From assembly GCF_030152825.1 (NCBI RefSeq), contig NZ_JASLIP010000033.1:1-5407 (forward strand): a DNA stretch of 5,407 nucleotides, read 5' to 3'. Origin of the DNA: Corynebacterium sp. (GTDB taxonomy: Bacteria > Actinomycetota > Actinomycetes > Mycobacteriales > Mycobacteriaceae). Below, in pieces: positions 5,054-5,407 of the stretch (positions are counted from its first letter, which is position 1; every line of letters begins with the position of its first letter). The notes beneath the pieces are model-generated. The model worked only from the letters and a program-made list of their open reading frames with translations. It searched no databases and had not been told where the DNA came from. Made by a program: the position numbers and the translations under genes.

Positions 5054-5368
5054 ATGAATCTGAAGAAGGCCAAGGACGTCAACACCGCCGCTGTCATCGC
5101 CACCGGGCTCATCGGTGGCTGGCTCACCGCCCGCGAGACCGAGATCCGCCCGCTCGGCGGCGTAATCCTCGCTGCTGCCGGTGGTTACGCCGCCCGCTCT
5201 TGGAACGCCAAGACCGGCGCGCCCACCGCTGCTGCTCTCACCGCCGGTTACCTCGGCGCCTTCGGCCTCTCCCACCCGCTGGCGAAGAAGATCGGCGCCT
5301 GGCCGGCCGTCCTCGCGGTCACCGCAGCATCCGCTGGCGCGGCGCACTTCCTCTCCGACGCGAAGTAA
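5054..5368 (+). CDS. Hypothetical small Ala/Gly-rich membrane protein
   Basis: I do not recognise a family for this roughly 104-aa protein. It begins with a short basic segment (MNLKKAKD) and then is dominated by Ala, Gly, Leu and Thr. Up to four short hydrophobic stretches are visible, about residues 9-26, 33-47, 56-73 and 81-99, separated by charged turns such as TARETEIR and HPLAKK, suggesting a small integral membrane protein. Two starts compete. ATG 5054 has GAGGG (5042-5046) at an ideal seven bases, so I chose it. ATG 5048 adds Met-Ser and lies only one base from that site, but would suit a leaderless mRNA, because TAATCT (5036-5041) ends six bases before it. It is divergent from the DUF488 gene and may converge on a gene ending at 5385. 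Confidence 0.8.
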   Translation: MNLKKAKDVNTAAVIATGLIGGWLTARETEIRPLGGVILAAAGGYAARSWNAKTGAPTAAALTAGYLGAFGLSHPLAKKIGAWPAVLAVTAASAGAAHFLSDAK

Positions 5369-5384
5369 GCGCCCCTCCCCGCCC

Positions 5385-5407
5385 TTAGCTGAGCAGCGCG
5401 CCCACCA
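5385..5407 (-). CDS. Possible 3' end of a minus-strand gene, cut by the window edge
   Basis: On the minus strand the last bases read in one frame as Val-Gly-Ala-Leu-Leu-Ser followed by TAA at 5387-5385. A convergent gene ending 16 bp after the neighbouring stop would fit the spacing here, but six codons cannot establish a gene and no product can be named. Confidence 0.25.

Noticed and set aside
4820..5347. A 175-codon minus-strand frame across the DUF488 start and the small membrane gene.
   Set aside because: It overlaps the conserved N-terminal part of DUF488 in another frame and covers the opposite plus-strand gene; the translation is Gly/Arg/Glu-rich and featureless.

Overview
The window is GC-rich, with short intergenic gaps, strong GC bias at third codon positions and typical bacterial signals. 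Gene content and style (HrpB helicase, Tag glycosylase, small GlsB-type and Ala/Gly-rich membrane proteins, possible leaderless starts) suggest an actinomycete chromosome, most likely Corynebacterium or a close relative. That placement is inference; no rRNA or marker gene is present. I see no tRNA, rRNA, CRISPR array, insertion sequence, phage gene or defence cassette.

Layout. (1) 4-696, minus: a DNA-3-methyladenine glycosylase I (Tag) with its catalytic-pocket residues kept but all four zinc ligands of the E. coli enzyme replaced. (2) 697-1102: a 406-bp divergent intergenic region, partly AT-rich. It holds a plausible plus-strand promoter, two hairpins and a short upstream frame ending on the ATGA start of the next gene. 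On the minus strand it holds a perfect Shine-Dalgarno followed by a two-codon ORF. (3) 1103-1459, plus: an unrecognised 118-aa single-pass membrane protein. (4) 1460-1569: two perfect-stem hairpins before hrpB. (5) 1570-4113, plus: a complete HrpB-type DExH ATP-dependent helicase. (6) 4126-4143: an intrinsic terminator with a UUCG loop and U-rich tail, serving the convergent minus-strand gene. (7) 4171-4461, minus: a GlsB/YeaQ/YmgE family membrane protein with its own candidate promoter. (8) 4519-4977, minus: a DUF488 (YeaO-like) protein. (9) 4978-5053: a short divergent region with a 7-bp perfect inverted repeat. (10) 5054-5368, plus: an unrecognised Ala/Gly-rich small membrane protein. (11) 5385-5407, minus: possibly the last codons of another gene.

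The genes do not form an obvious pathway. Tag is base-excision repair of alkylated DNA, HrpB is a probable RNA helicase of uncertain role, and the GlsB-like and DUF488 proteins belong to families often linked loosely to stress. Only 4519-4977 and 4171-4461 are co-oriented neighbours (57-bp gap), and the second seems to have its own promoter. This looks like ordinary core chromosome. The most unusual points are the zinc-site-less Tag and the structured 697-1102 region.
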